Positions 16,228-25,519 of a DNA stretch of 64,000 nt are shown in pieces (positions within the stretch are counted from its first letter, which is position 1; every line of letters begins with the position of its first letter). Source of the stretch: a virus. The notes below the pieces were generated by a model, which saw nothing but the letters and a program-made list of their open reading frames with translations, did not search any database and had not been told where the DNA came from. The DNA lies in IMG/VR virus record IMGVR_UViG_3300008262_000231, positions 34,724 to 98,723 of that record, one strand, 5' to 3'. Both the position numbers and the translations under genes were made by a program.

Positions 16228-17631
16228 ATGACCGAAAGAAATCATATAGATAAACTTAATGCACTTTCATCTTCTGTAATAGGATTCGAATTTGAATTCT
16301 ATACAAATATGTTGAAAGGAGAAGCTGCCGAGTCAATAGGTAAAGAAATAAAGAAAAAGGTTCAGGTTTCGGAAAAATACCATTCCGATCTAAAAGTTAC
16401 CTCATCTTTATTTAAATTAGAGCCCGATTATTCCGGAGGAAATAAAATGGTGGAACTCATAACAGGACCAATGGAATATTCCGAAGCTATCCCTGTTATG
16501 ATAAAAATCCTAAACTGGATAGAAAAAAATGGATGGACCGATGATAGGTGCGCATTTCAATTTTCTTTAAGTTTCGATAAATTCAGAAGAGAGATAAAAG
16601 ACAGAATAGAAAATTTGGATAAACTTAAATTTATTCTAGGGATAGATGAAAATTTCATTTATTCTAAATTTGGAAATAGATCGAATAACGTATATGCAAA
16701 TACGGTAAAAAGAGTAGTTCCGGTTAATAGATTTTCTATGTTAGAAAACATCACTTACATAGATCCTAAATTATTTAAAGTACCCGATGAAAAATACTAC
16801 GGAGTAAATTTCACTAAACTTAAAGATGGATATTTAGAATTTAGGTATCTTGGAAATAGAGATTATCAAAGAAAAGTCAAAGAGATAAGAGAAGTTATAG
16901 ATTATGTTATCCTTTATCTTTATGACATTCTGAGTCATAGAACGAATGGATACACTAAAGAAGATTTAGCTAAGCTTAAAGAAATGATGAAGGACTATAG
17001 CAAAGTTGTAAGATGCTATAGTAATCCTGAATTGTTCTTTATGAATTTTCCGGATTTTCACGTTTTTGTTGATCTTAAAGGGCTTGACGAAAATATAAAA
17101 ACCTATTTTCCGATGATAAAAGACAAGATATTCGAACTCATTGTCGATGGAAATGTTAGATCTTGTTATTTTAATTATGACACTACAAACGGAAGGTATC
17201 AGGTTAAAGAAGCAAGAATAAGAGATTTTATGAAGATTAAAGATATGGATTTAATCTCTTGTGATATTAAAGGAGGGGCTTTAGAAAATTGTAATCTTTT
17301 TACCTGTGACATAAAAAAATCAAGAGTAGAAAACTGTAATGTTGCTAATGGATGTAAAATAAGTTCTTCCAAAGTTAATGATAGTGTAATAGAATTTTCT
17401 AACGAATTAACAAATTGCTTTGTTGATTGCAAAGGTAAAAACGTTAACTGTAAAATGGTCGGCGGAGTTCTTAGAGATGGGAATGTTGGGGAATATGCAG
17501 AAATAAGTAAAGATACTATAAAAGTTAAAGGGTTTAATGATCTCAGAAACCAAAGGTTTGTTACTGATAGTAGACTGAAGGATTTAAATTTCGATTACAA
17601 AAGATCCAAATTCGGAAACCTAAATTATTAA
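16228..17631 (+). CDS. Amidoligase-like protein with pentapeptide-like C-terminus
   Basis: This is a 467-residue protein. The start IGFEFEFY (residues 18-25), the ELITGPMEYSEAIPVMIKIL segment (75-94) and FQFSLSFD (111-118) follow the pattern of the glutamine-synthetase-fold amidoligase family (acidic metal ligands, then an E(L/V)xxxP loop and a HxH-like strand, here FQFS). From about residue 335 the sequence turns into short repeats (LISCDIKGGALENCNLFTCD region) with a five-residue rhythm, suggesting a beta-helix. Amidoligases form peptide-like bonds on proteins or cell-wall peptides. It sits inside the baseplate gene run. The assignment is moderate. Confidence 0.5.
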   Translation: MTERNHIDKLNALSSSVIGFEFEFYTNMLKGEAAESIGKEIKKKVQVSEKYHSDLKVTSSLFKLEPDYSGGNKMVELITGPMEYSEAIPVMIKILNWIEKNGWTDDRCAFQFSLSFDKFRREIKDRIENLDKLKFILGIDENFIYSKFGNRSNNVYANTVKRVVPVNRFSMLENITYIDPKLFKVPDEKYYGVNFTKLKDGYLEFRYLGNRDYQRKVKEIREVIDYVILYLYDILSHRTNGYTKEDLAKLKEMMKDYSKVVRCYSNPELFFMNFPDFHVFVDLKGLDENIKTYFPMIKDKIFELIVDGNVRSCYFNYDTTNGRYQVKEARIRDFMKIKDMDLISCDIKGGALENCNLFTCDIKKSRVENCNVANGCKISSSKVNDSVIEFSNELTNCFVDCKGKNVNCKMVGGVLRDGNVGEYAEISKDTIKVKGFNDLRNQRFVTDSRLKDLNFDYKRSKFGNLNY

Positions 17632-17634
17632 AAA

Positions 17635-18321
17635 ATGACTCTAGACGAACTAGTACAAGAAATAGAAGATTCCATATCTTTTAGCTGTTCTCTTCCCTAT
17701 AATTTAAATAGGCAAGAGACTGAAAGAATTATAAAAAGAGCTAGAGCTTGGTTTTATGATAATTATCAATATGCAGTAGAAGAAAGAATAATTGTTCTTG
17801 CAAATCAATTATTTAATCATCCTGAATTTAGAAAAACCAGACAGATAAAACTTCCAGATTCCATAGTAACAGTTTATGACGTTAGGGAAGTTGGGGGAGC
17901 AGGTATTTCGGGTAACCCAGATAGGGATTTTAGTGATTCTAAATTGTTAGGATCCGAATTATTACTTTCTCCTTTTATCGGAGATAACTTGGTTTATAGA
18001 ACGGTAATGTATTCTTATTTCGATTTGGCAAAAGCACAATTAGCTCAAGGATTTGGATCCGGGGGTAGCGATGTTGCTGTTAGATGTTTCGTTGCCATAA
18101 ACGACGAGTATCTATACGATGATGAATTATTTGTTAGATACTGTATAGGAAAATGTAAATCCGCTTTAGGGACTATGTTAGGTGTTTTTTCTTATACCCT
18201 TCCGGGAGGAGTTCAAGTTAATGCAGGAGACATCAAAGCAAATGGAGAAGCAGAAGTTCAAGAAGTTATGGAAATGATAAATGGAGAAAATACAGCTTCT
18301 TACTTCCTTCAATGGTCTTAA
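17635..18321 (+). CDS. Virion structural protein, unknown (228 aa)
   Basis: This 228-residue protein lies between the amidoligase-like gene and gp25. It begins with a helical segment containing RIIKRARAWFYDNYQYAVEE and has a beta-rich middle. I do not recognise a family. By position it is probably a baseplate or neck component. It is followed by a T-rich leader and a GATATATA box. Confidence 0.5.
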   Translation: MTLDELVQEIEDSISFSCSLPYNLNRQETERIIKRARAWFYDNYQYAVEERIIVLANQLFNHPEFRKTRQIKLPDSIVTVYDVREVGGAGISGNPDRDFSDSKLLGSELLLSPFIGDNLVYRTVMYSYFDLAKAQLAQGFGSGGSDVAVRCFVAINDEYLYDDELFVRYCIGKCKSALGTMLGVFSYTLPGGVQVNAGDIKANGEAEVQEVMEMINGENTASYFLQWS

Positions 18322-18353
18322 AATAATATACTTTTTTTGGATTTTTTTTCTCG

Positions 18354-18361
18354 GATATATA
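18354..18361 (+). promoter_or_regulatory. GATATATA box (candidate late promoter)
   Basis: TTTTTTCTCGGATATATAAA lies 17 bases before the ATG at 18379. Its position inside the upstream extension of the open frame argues for that ATG as the real start of the gp25 gene. Confidence 0.45.
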
Positions 18362-18378
18362 AAAAAATAAAAAAATTT

Positions 18379-18753
18379 ATGCTGAGAGAAATCTATAATA
18401 GAGACCCCGAAGATCCTAACTATAAAGAGGATCAGTTGGAGGTTACGGATCCTTTAGAAGCTTGCTTAGGTAAAATAAAAATGATGATATTTACCAGAAA
18501 GGGAGAAGTATTAGGAGATCCTTCTTTTGGATTAGATCTGGAATCTCTTATTTATGATATGAATTTATCGGAAACATCAATAAGAAAAGAAGTACAGAAT
18601 AATATAAAAGCATATATACCGGAATTTGAATCATTAGGGGGAACTTACCAGCTTAAATTCTATTTAGGAACTAATAGAGATATAGCAACTCTAGATTTTA
18701 GATTTAATTCCAATTCAGGTTTAAGTCCTATTGTTACATTGTTAATAACATAA
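18379..18753 (+). CDS. Baseplate wedge protein gp25-like
   Basis: This is a 124-residue gp25/GPW lysozyme-like baseplate protein. DPLEACLGKIKMMIFTRKGE and the PSFGLDLESLIYD strand-helix (about residues 18-56) match the family, which has a lysozyme-like fold without activity and forms the wedge core with gp6. The start is put at the ATG at 18379. The open frame reaches a TTG at 18337, but a promoter-like GATATATA box lies between the two. The gp6-like gene follows after 2 bases, the usual order. Confidence 0.85.
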   Translation: MLREIYNRDPEDPNYKEDQLEVTDPLEACLGKIKMMIFTRKGEVLGDPSFGLDLESLIYDMNLSETSIRKEVQNNIKAYIPEFESLGGTYQLKFYLGTNRDIATLDFRFNSNSGLSPIVTLLIT

Positions 18754-18755
18754 AA

Positions 18756-20492
18756 ATGAATATTTATCAGAAAAATAACATATTAATATCAGGTCTTTTA
18801 TCTAGTACCTATAATTTCATCAGTAAAACCTATTCCCAAAGTAAAAACCTTTTTACTGTGGCTTCCGCTTGGGGACAAATTATGTTCGTTTTTCAGAACA
18901 TATCTCAGCTTATACTTTATTTCATAGAAGATTCCATAACAGAATTAAATATGGAACAAGCTACCCGGGATTATTCAGTAAGAAGTCTTGCGAGAATATC
19001 CGGATACGATCCTAAGAGGACAACAACTTCTCAGGGGGAAGTTATCGTATCGTGGAATTCTTCTAATAGCCAAGCAGGAGGAGGTTCTGTTATCATTCCC
19101 AGAAATACCCAGATAAGAAATCAGCAAAATGGACAAATTTATACTCTAATTATTCCTTCCGATAGAATTACTATTCCGCTTTCTTCCCAATCCCAGCCAC
19201 AAACATTTAAAGTGGTACAGGGTAATTTTGAATCCACTAACTTTACTTCTACGGGAGCAGCTTTATTGAGTTTTAATGTTCCTTCCGTAAGCGGACAAAA
19301 TATAGATCATTTTTATGTTGATGTATTTGTCAACGAAGAGAAATGGAGAAGGTATGATTCTTTATATGATATCCCGCTTAACGCAAAAGGATTTATTGTT
19401 AAAAGTGGGATTTCTAATGGTATCGATGTTTATTTTGGGAATTCTTTCTTTGGGCAAATTCCTCAAGCCGGATCTAGGGTTAGAATCGAATACCTTAGTA
19501 ATCTAGGAATAAAGGGAAATGTTTATTCAACCCAAAATAATCCTTTAACCTGGAAATTTTCTACCTCAGGGACTGATCTATATGGCGCATCTCTAGACCT
19601 AAATCAATATTTAAATATAGTAAATTCTTTAGATCCTGATTTTGGGACTGATGCAGACGCCACATCTCTAATAAGAATAGTTGCTCCTAAAACCAGTAGA
19701 GCTTTTGTCTTTGCAAATGCAGAAAGCTACGAAATATTTCTAAATAAACTTGGAATATTTTCACAGATACAAGCATACTCTACTTTTGGCGACGATGATA
19801 GTAATGATAATTTAGATGACGATAACGTTGTATACATTTATTTAGTTCCTGATATAACTCTAAATATAGCATCGAATCAAGATTATTTTAGTGTTCCGGT
19901 TCAGAATTTTATAGTTACCCAAGCCCAAAAAACTAGAATATTGAATCTAATAGAGGATTCTGGTTCTATGATAGCAACCACTGTGGTTCAAATAGTAGAT
20001 CCAGTAGTTAAAAGATTTATTATGAATATAACTATAAGTATATTTGAAGGGTTTGATCCGAATACGATAAAACAGGAGATAAGAAATAAAATATCGGAGT
20101 ATATGTTAAACCTCAAAAGGAGAGATAAAATACCTAGATCAGACATGATTGCTATAGTAGAATCTGTTTCCGGAGTAGATTCTGTTTATGTTGAATTTAT
20201 ATCAGAAGAGGATCAGGAAAGCTTAAAGGATTTACAGAAAACCGCAGGACCTGATGTAACTGTAAACTATCAATCTTCTTCTATAGATTCTTTCGGAGAC
20301 ATAATAATAGGTAAAAATCAATTAGTAATTTTTAGAGGGGGTTGGTCTGATTTAGATGGAAATAATTATACAGTTAGCCCAGTTGGTGGAAGCCTAGGAC
20401 CTATAAATATAACAATAGAGGGATTACCGGTTTTGGTTAATTTCAACAATCAATTGAATTCAAAAACTAGACAATCCATAATTAATAGCTAA
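18756..20492 (+). CDS. Baseplate wedge protein gp6-like (baseplate J family)
   Basis: This 578-residue protein belongs to the gp6/GpJ wedge family. N-terminal helices end in ATRDYSVRSLARISGYDP (about residues 68-85), followed by a beta domain with VIIPRNTQIRN. A C-terminal alpha/beta segment reads ITISIFEGFDPNTIKQEIRN, then SDMIAIVESVSGVDSVYVEF (about 420-490), the typical ending of the family. In T4, gp6 dimers form the iris-like inner ring of the baseplate. It directly follows gp25. Confidence 0.8.
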   Translation: MNIYQKNNILISGLLSSTYNFISKTYSQSKNLFTVASAWGQIMFVFQNISQLILYFIEDSITELNMEQATRDYSVRSLARISGYDPKRTTTSQGEVIVSWNSSNSQAGGGSVIIPRNTQIRNQQNGQIYTLIIPSDRITIPLSSQSQPQTFKVVQGNFESTNFTSTGAALLSFNVPSVSGQNIDHFYVDVFVNEEKWRRYDSLYDIPLNAKGFIVKSGISNGIDVYFGNSFFGQIPQAGSRVRIEYLSNLGIKGNVYSTQNNPLTWKFSTSGTDLYGASLDLNQYLNIVNSLDPDFGTDADATSLIRIVAPKTSRAFVFANAESYEIFLNKLGIFSQIQAYSTFGDDDSNDNLDDDNVVYIYLVPDITLNIASNQDYFSVPVQNFIVTQAQKTRILNLIEDSGSMIATTVVQIVDPVVKRFIMNITISIFEGFDPNTIKQEIRNKISEYMLNLKRRDKIPRSDMIAIVESVSGVDSVYVEFISEEDQESLKDLQKTAGPDVTVNYQSSSIDSFGDIIIGKNQLVIFRGGWSDLDGNNYTVSPVGGSLGPINITIEGLPVLVNFNNQLNSKTRQSIINS

Positions 20493-20493
20493 A

Positions 20494-21036
20494 ATGGAAG
20501 ATAAAAATCAAAAATTTTCTCCATTTTTTCCGGGAGATGAATTAAGAGTAAATTATACTCCTTTTGGGGCTAAATACCCGACATCAAATACAACTTTCTA
20601 TGAATCTAAGGATCAATACGAAACTTCTCAACTAGCAGAAGAAAGATCTCTCAATATAGGATGCTCGGGATATAGATCCTCTATAATAAATTCTAATGGG
20701 GATCTTAAATTTTTTCCTTGCAATACTTCTTCGGAATACATTTCTATTATGAAAGAAATGACCCCGGTGGATGAGGAAAGAAGGTATTATGATTTTGATC
20801 AGAGAAATAATATATTCGATGTGATGTATAGCAGCAATGATACTGCTTATTCGGGATTTGATTATAAAGATAAAATATTGAAAAAAACTTTATCCAAAGT
20901 CTTATTTAGAGATCCTGTTAAATCAAATATCTTATCATATTTCGAGAAAGGATTTTTTGCTTTAGTTGAAACCACTAAGCAAATAAAAAATTATTTTAAT
21001 TATACGGTACCAAAAAATAACAGAAGAGTTTTTTAA
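20494..21036 (+). CDS. Probable baseplate protein, unknown (180 aa)
   Basis: This 180-residue protein sits between the gp6-like and gp7-like genes with 1-2 base spacings. It begins with an extended Pro/Thr-rich part and ends in a helical segment (FFALVETTKQIKNYF). There is no recognised domain. Its tight placement inside the wedge operon points to a wedge or wedge-assembly role. Confidence 0.55.
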   Translation: MEDKNQKFSPFFPGDELRVNYTPFGAKYPTSNTTFYESKDQYETSQLAEERSLNIGCSGYRSSIINSNGDLKFFPCNTSSEYISIMKEMTPVDEERRYYDFDQRNNIFDVMYSSNDTAYSGFDYKDKILKKTLSKVLFRDPVKSNILSYFEKGFFALVETTKQIKNYFNYTVPKNNRRVF

Positions 21037-21038
21037 AA

Positions 21039-24000
21039 ATGGCGGATTTAAAACTTAGATTTTTTAATAAGAGGGGGAATCCCTTAAATTTCGAATATAT
21101 CGGACCGACTGGACCTAGTCCTTTAGATTCAAGATTTTTATACAAAACGAATTCTTCTTATTCCTCTAACGGAGACGTTACTTTCCAACAATCGGGATCA
21201 GATTATATTTTCCAGTTCAATTTCTCTGACGTTAATTTTTTCGATATCACTGAAATAGCGAATGAGATTGATTATTGTATAGATAGAGGATCTGAAATTT
21301 ACCTAAATGGTAGAGTTTTAGGGGGAAAAGAATTCAAAGGTAAAATTTCTTCTTGTGTGATTACCCTTAATGGAATTATTATAACGATACCGGTAAATAA
21401 TTTCATAGGACAAAATATAATTAGTTTAAGTAATACCATATCTTTTACTGTGTCCTATAAAAATAGACCAGGAGGATATTTTACGGGAAATATCTATTTT
21501 GATCCCGTTTCTGCAGGACTATACGAGAATGAACAGATATTTATAACCCAACAGATAATAGGTCCTTCGGGAGGAATTGATTACAGTTATCCTAGAACTT
21601 TGGCTACTGGTGCTACTTCAGGAAAATGGAGAACCAGATGGTACAATAATGCATACGGGAGTATAGACGTAACTGAAATATTATTTACATATAAGATATT
21701 AGACGAATTAGAAGGTGGAGAAGGATACCCTTTAATAGTTTCTTATCCCAATATAGTCTATAATGATGTAATAGCTTCTTCCTCGGATTATTATTCTAAT
21801 GGTTCTTTGAATTGTCCTTCTTTCACAAGTAGTGAATCTGAAGCTCTTTCCGTGAATGTGGCATTGAACGGCCCGGAAATATCAGAAGAAGTATACGAAA
21901 GAAAACTTATAATAGAAGATATAAGTGCAGGACCAACTGGTGATAATGTCACAAAGATCCTTGAAGTTAATTTTTATGGACAAATAATAGCAGAAGACGA
22001 GAGACTAAAGGTATTAGCAAATAACTTAGGTAGATCTTTTAACAATGAGGATTCTATAATCTTAAGAAATCATGATCCCAAAGAGCCTCTTCCTAATTAC
22101 GAAGAAATAAACGAAAAGAGAAAAGAGCTATTGTTAGCGGGAGAAGACATATTCCCGTATATAGGTAGTTATAAAGGACTTATAAATGCTCTTAAATTTT
22201 TTGGATATCAGGATCTACGAATAAAAGAATATTGGTTGAATCTGGATTTTTCCGAAGAAGATGATCTAACTTCTCCTTTAACAAAAAATCAAATCGTATT
22301 AAATGAGATAAAAAACCAGAGATCCCAATCGGGATCCCAATCTTATCAGATAAAAGACGTTTTAGATAATCCAAATTCTGGAAAGTATAGAATGGAACAA
22401 ACATATGGCCCTGATTCTGAAGGGAATTATGTTCTTGATATATCATCACAAAATACTTTAGTTCCTAGTAATACCTATAAGAAAACATCTCTTTTTGGAC
22501 TTTATTACGATTTAAATAAAGTAACTTCAGAAACTGATGAGTTTGGGTATCCTGTAGTCGTAGACTCATTCCAATTTACCCAAGAAGAAGTTCTAATAAA
22601 ATTATTTGGATTAAAACGAAAATTAAAAAAAGATTATTTACCTCTAAATGCAAGAATAATAGATATAACAGGGGAAGGAATTTATTTTTCCGTTGTTAAT
22701 ACCAAAGCTTGGGTAGATAAGGTAGATATAAACGTAATAAGATCTGGATCTGAATTTAATTTTAGACTAAATCCGGATCTAGCTTACATAGAGGATTTAA
22801 GAAATTTTAATATAAAACCAGATGCCCTTCCTATACAAACCCCTAGTTCATATTACGATACTTATGATATATCAGTAAACGTATTAGGAGGAACCGGAAG
22901 TGCCCTTTATTTTACAGGTTTTCCTGATTTGGGAATAACTGGACCTTCGGGTCCAAATCTTCCTTTAAATGTAGTCGTAGGGAAATCGTATAACTTTAGT
23001 CTTTCCACTGAAGGATTTACTTTTTATATAACAGAATCTCCTAGCTTTACCCAACAAGACCCATTAGGATTGATAGGAAATGGAGCAACCTCAGGATCTT
23101 CTCTTATGTCTTGGTATATAAATCCTCAGCAGACAACTCCAGTATATTACTATTGCCCAGAAAATCCTAATATAAACGGAACTATTAATATTTTACCTCC
23201 TGATGTATCGGATTTAGGTAATATAATAAATCCATTAGATTTTCAACAAAACTATAATTCAGTCCAAAATGAGAGTTTAATAAATTCAATAAATCAATTT
23301 TATGAGCTTAAGCAAGAAGGAAAAATACAGCTTTTAGGAGATGGTAAATACGATCCACCTTCTTACGTGGATCCTTCTACTAATTTGCCATACAAAGTTC
23401 CAATAGGAACTCCTCTCGTTTTAGAACTAGAGGTTGATAGATGGACCTGGGAAGAAATGAATTTTTCCTGGAGCGGAATAAATCTTCCGTCATTTAAAGT
23501 GGGGGATTTAGTAGAAATAAAACCGCAGACAGCTTCTTTAACAGCAGGATTAACTGGGGGAACTATAGGATCAGTTACTATAAATTTTCAAGGTCTAGGG
23601 TATACATCAGTTCCTCTCGTAACTATAACCGGGGGAGGTGGAGCAGGAGCAGTATTAATCCCAGTAATAACCGGTTCTAAAGTGACTTCTGTTACTATAT
23701 TTTCCTCAGGATCTGGATATACGTCAAGCCCTACTTTAACTATAGGTTCTCCTTCTGGTGATTCCGGGACTGTTGTTAACGTTAATTACAATAACGGAAC
23801 TTATGATGTTTTATTAGATTCCAATGGATTAATTTACACCTTTGAAGCTTTTGAATTGTCTTCCTCTTCTCAGACCTATAATTTGATGAACTGGAAAAAT
23901 ATAGATTTTTCTAATGATCTTGAAATAGAATGGATAATAAATAAAGATGCAACCCAGGATGGATCCCCTTATAATTTTGAATTTAGAGGTTCTATAATTG

Positions 24001-25469
24001 ACTTTAATAAGTTAGCCCACTTTATCCCATTCACAGGGGATTTTAATGTAACCTGTAACGTCTACGACGGATTTAACAACAAATCTACTAAGATAAAAAA
24101 CAAGAATCTAACTGTTCAGCCTAAAAAAATAAAATTGGAATCCTGGGCAAATGAAGAAGCAAGTTCTTGGACAAGATATAGAGAAGTTGAATACTATTTA
24201 TGGGATAATATTTATCGGGGATGGGACGAATATGAATCCATATGGGAATATCCAGCAGAAGGTAAAAGCGAGAAAAAAATGACCAATCTAATTTCTAAAG
24301 AAATTTTAGATTTTGCATTTTACGGAAATAAAGCAGAGGAAGGACAGGATGTATACGTTAAAGTTAAAACAGACCCAGTAGGTGCTACAGGGGAAATAAG
24401 ACTAGCTCAATCCTTTTTAAATATTACTGAAATATATTCTTTAGAGGTAACTCCTACCCAATACGGGTATGTTAGAATATCTTTTCCTTCTCCGCATGGA
24501 CTAAATACAGGAGACTATATTTACATCTCTAATAGTATACCTGAACTTGCTGGAAGTTGGGAAATTACGGTCATATCATCTACTATAATCCGAATAAATA
24601 CCGTTTTAGAATCTACCTGGTCAGGGGTAATACCCTCGGTTTCCCCGAATAGATTACAGGTGTCTTCTATTTTATATCCATCCCAACAGATTACAGGAAG
24701 CGGATTTGTTTCTGTTAACGTGGGGGGAGTTACTATAGGATCTACCCCATCAGGACAAAGTCTATACAATACCACTAATTATTTAGTCTCTTCTATAAAT
24801 AATTTAACCACATATCCCGATTATTTTGCATATTGTAGCGATCCTACTACTAATCCTACTTCTATAATAATACACGCTTCGGATGATCTCGGGAGAACAC
24901 AAAATGGAATTCCAATGGTTGTTACGACCTCTGGACTTATATCTACATCTTATTACGATCCTACATTAGAGAATGGATTAAGTCCTTTAGAAACCTATGA
25001 GTATTGGAGTGAATCTAGTGAAAAATACCCTAACGAAAATTTAAAATTTTGGGGAACTAAAAGGATAAATTGGGATATATTCTATAACAATACTTGGGAA
25101 GATGGATATGCTCATTCTTGGTTAGATTTTGAATTTAATAATGACTGGCTAGGAGGATTTGAATTACATAATTTAAGTGTGGGGGATTTAATATCCGTAA
25201 GTTCTGGAATATTAACTCCCCCCGATACTAATAATTATAATTCTTCTATCTACAGCTTAGGATTTTATGGGATAACCGGATCTACTATACAGGAGATAGC
25301 AAATGAGCTAAATGGGAATTCTAATTCTCATATAGGAAATTATGATTATAGACCGATACCAAATGATACCGGATCTTTTAATAGTGATTCTCCACCGATT
25401 AATGTGGGAATACAGAGTTTTTCACCTTCTGCATCCCCTTATCCGGCTCCTCCTTCTGTCCCTGTATAG
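21039..25469 (+). CDS. Giant baseplate wedge protein (gp7-like)
   Basis: This is a 1476-residue protein. Residues 315-400 contain AEDERLKVLANNLGRSF and EDIFPYIGSYKGLINALKFF, then RIKEYW, the region I associate with gp7-type wedge proteins of T4-like phages. The rest is a string of beta domains; one, at about 830-920, has a repeated VTINFQGLGYTSVPLVTI-like unit. T4 gp7 joins wedges to the periphery and is also very large. Short GxTG/GPSG tetrapeptides are scattered through it. A wedge or peripheral baseplate role is likely. Confidence 0.55.
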   Translation: MADLKLRFFNKRGNPLNFEYIGPTGPSPLDSRFLYKTNSSYSSNGDVTFQQSGSDYIFQFNFSDVNFFDITEIANEIDYCIDRGSEIYLNGRVLGGKEFKGKISSCVITLNGIIITIPVNNFIGQNIISLSNTISFTVSYKNRPGGYFTGNIYFDPVSAGLYENEQIFITQQIIGPSGGIDYSYPRTLATGATSGKWRTRWYNNAYGSIDVTEILFTYKILDELEGGEGYPLIVSYPNIVYNDVIASSSDYYSNGSLNCPSFTSSESEALSVNVALNGPEISEEVYERKLIIEDISAGPTGDNVTKILEVNFYGQIIAEDERLKVLANNLGRSFNNEDSIILRNHDPKEPLPNYEEINEKRKELLLAGEDIFPYIGSYKGLINALKFFGYQDLRIKEYWLNLDFSEEDDLTSPLTKNQIVLNEIKNQRSQSGSQSYQIKDVLDNPNSGKYRMEQTYGPDSEGNYVLDISSQNTLVPSNTYKKTSLFGLYYDLNKVTSETDEFGYPVVVDSFQFTQEEVLIKLFGLKRKLKKDYLPLNARIIDITGEGIYFSVVNTKAWVDKVDINVIRSGSEFNFRLNPDLAYIEDLRNFNIKPDALPIQTPSSYYDTYDISVNVLGGTGSALYFTGFPDLGITGPSGPNLPLNVVVGKSYNFSLSTEGFTFYITESPSFTQQDPLGLIGNGATSGSSLMSWYINPQQTTPVYYYCPENPNINGTINILPPDVSDLGNIINPLDFQQNYNSVQNESLINSINQFYELKQEGKIQLLGDGKYDPPSYVDPSTNLPYKVPIGTPLVLELEVDRWTWEEMNFSWSGINLPSFKVGDLVEIKPQTASLTAGLTGGTIGSVTINFQGLGYTSVPLVTITGGGGAGAVLIPVITGSKVTSVTIFSSGSGYTSSPTLTIGSPSGDSGTVVNVNYNNGTYDVLLDSNGLIYTFEAFELSSSSQTYNLMNWKNIDFSNDLEIEWIINKDATQDGSPYNFEFRGSIIDFNKLAHFIPFTGDFNVTCNVYDGFNNKSTKIKNKNLTVQPKKIKLESWANEEASSWTRYREVEYYLWDNIYRGWDEYESIWEYPAEGKSEKKMTNLISKEILDFAFYGNKAEEGQDVYVKVKTDPVGATGEIRLAQSFLNITEIYSLEVTPTQYGYVRISFPSPHGLNTGDYIYISNSIPELAGSWEITVISSTIIRINTVLESTWSGVIPSVSPNRLQVSSILYPSQQITGSGFVSVNVGGVTIGSTPSGQSLYNTTNYLVSSINNLTTYPDYFAYCSDPTTNPTSIIIHASDDLGRTQNGIPMVVTTSGLISTSYYDPTLENGLSPLETYEYWSESSEKYPNENLKFWGTKRINWDIFYNNTWEDGYAHSWLDFEFNNDWLGGFELHNLSVGDLISVSSGILTPPDTNNYNSSIYSLGFYGITGSTIQEIANELNGNSNSHIGNYDYRPIPNDTGSFNSDSPPINVGIQSFSPSASPYPAPPSVPV

Positions 25470-25495
25470 ATTAGGATTTGACCTTTTTTTGAAAG

Positions 25496-25503
25496 GATAT
25501 ATA
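25496..25503 (+). promoter_or_regulatory. GATATATA box (candidate late promoter)
   Basis: TTTTTTTGAAAGGATATATA lies 16 bases before the ATG at 25520. It is among the best-conserved copies of the motif. Confidence 0.5.
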
Positions 25504-25519
25504 ATAATAAAAAGAATTA

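Noticed and set aside
18337-18378. TTG start for the gp25-like gene
   Set aside because: The extra 14 residues cover a T-run and the GATATATA box. The ATG at 18379 gives the usual gp25 length.
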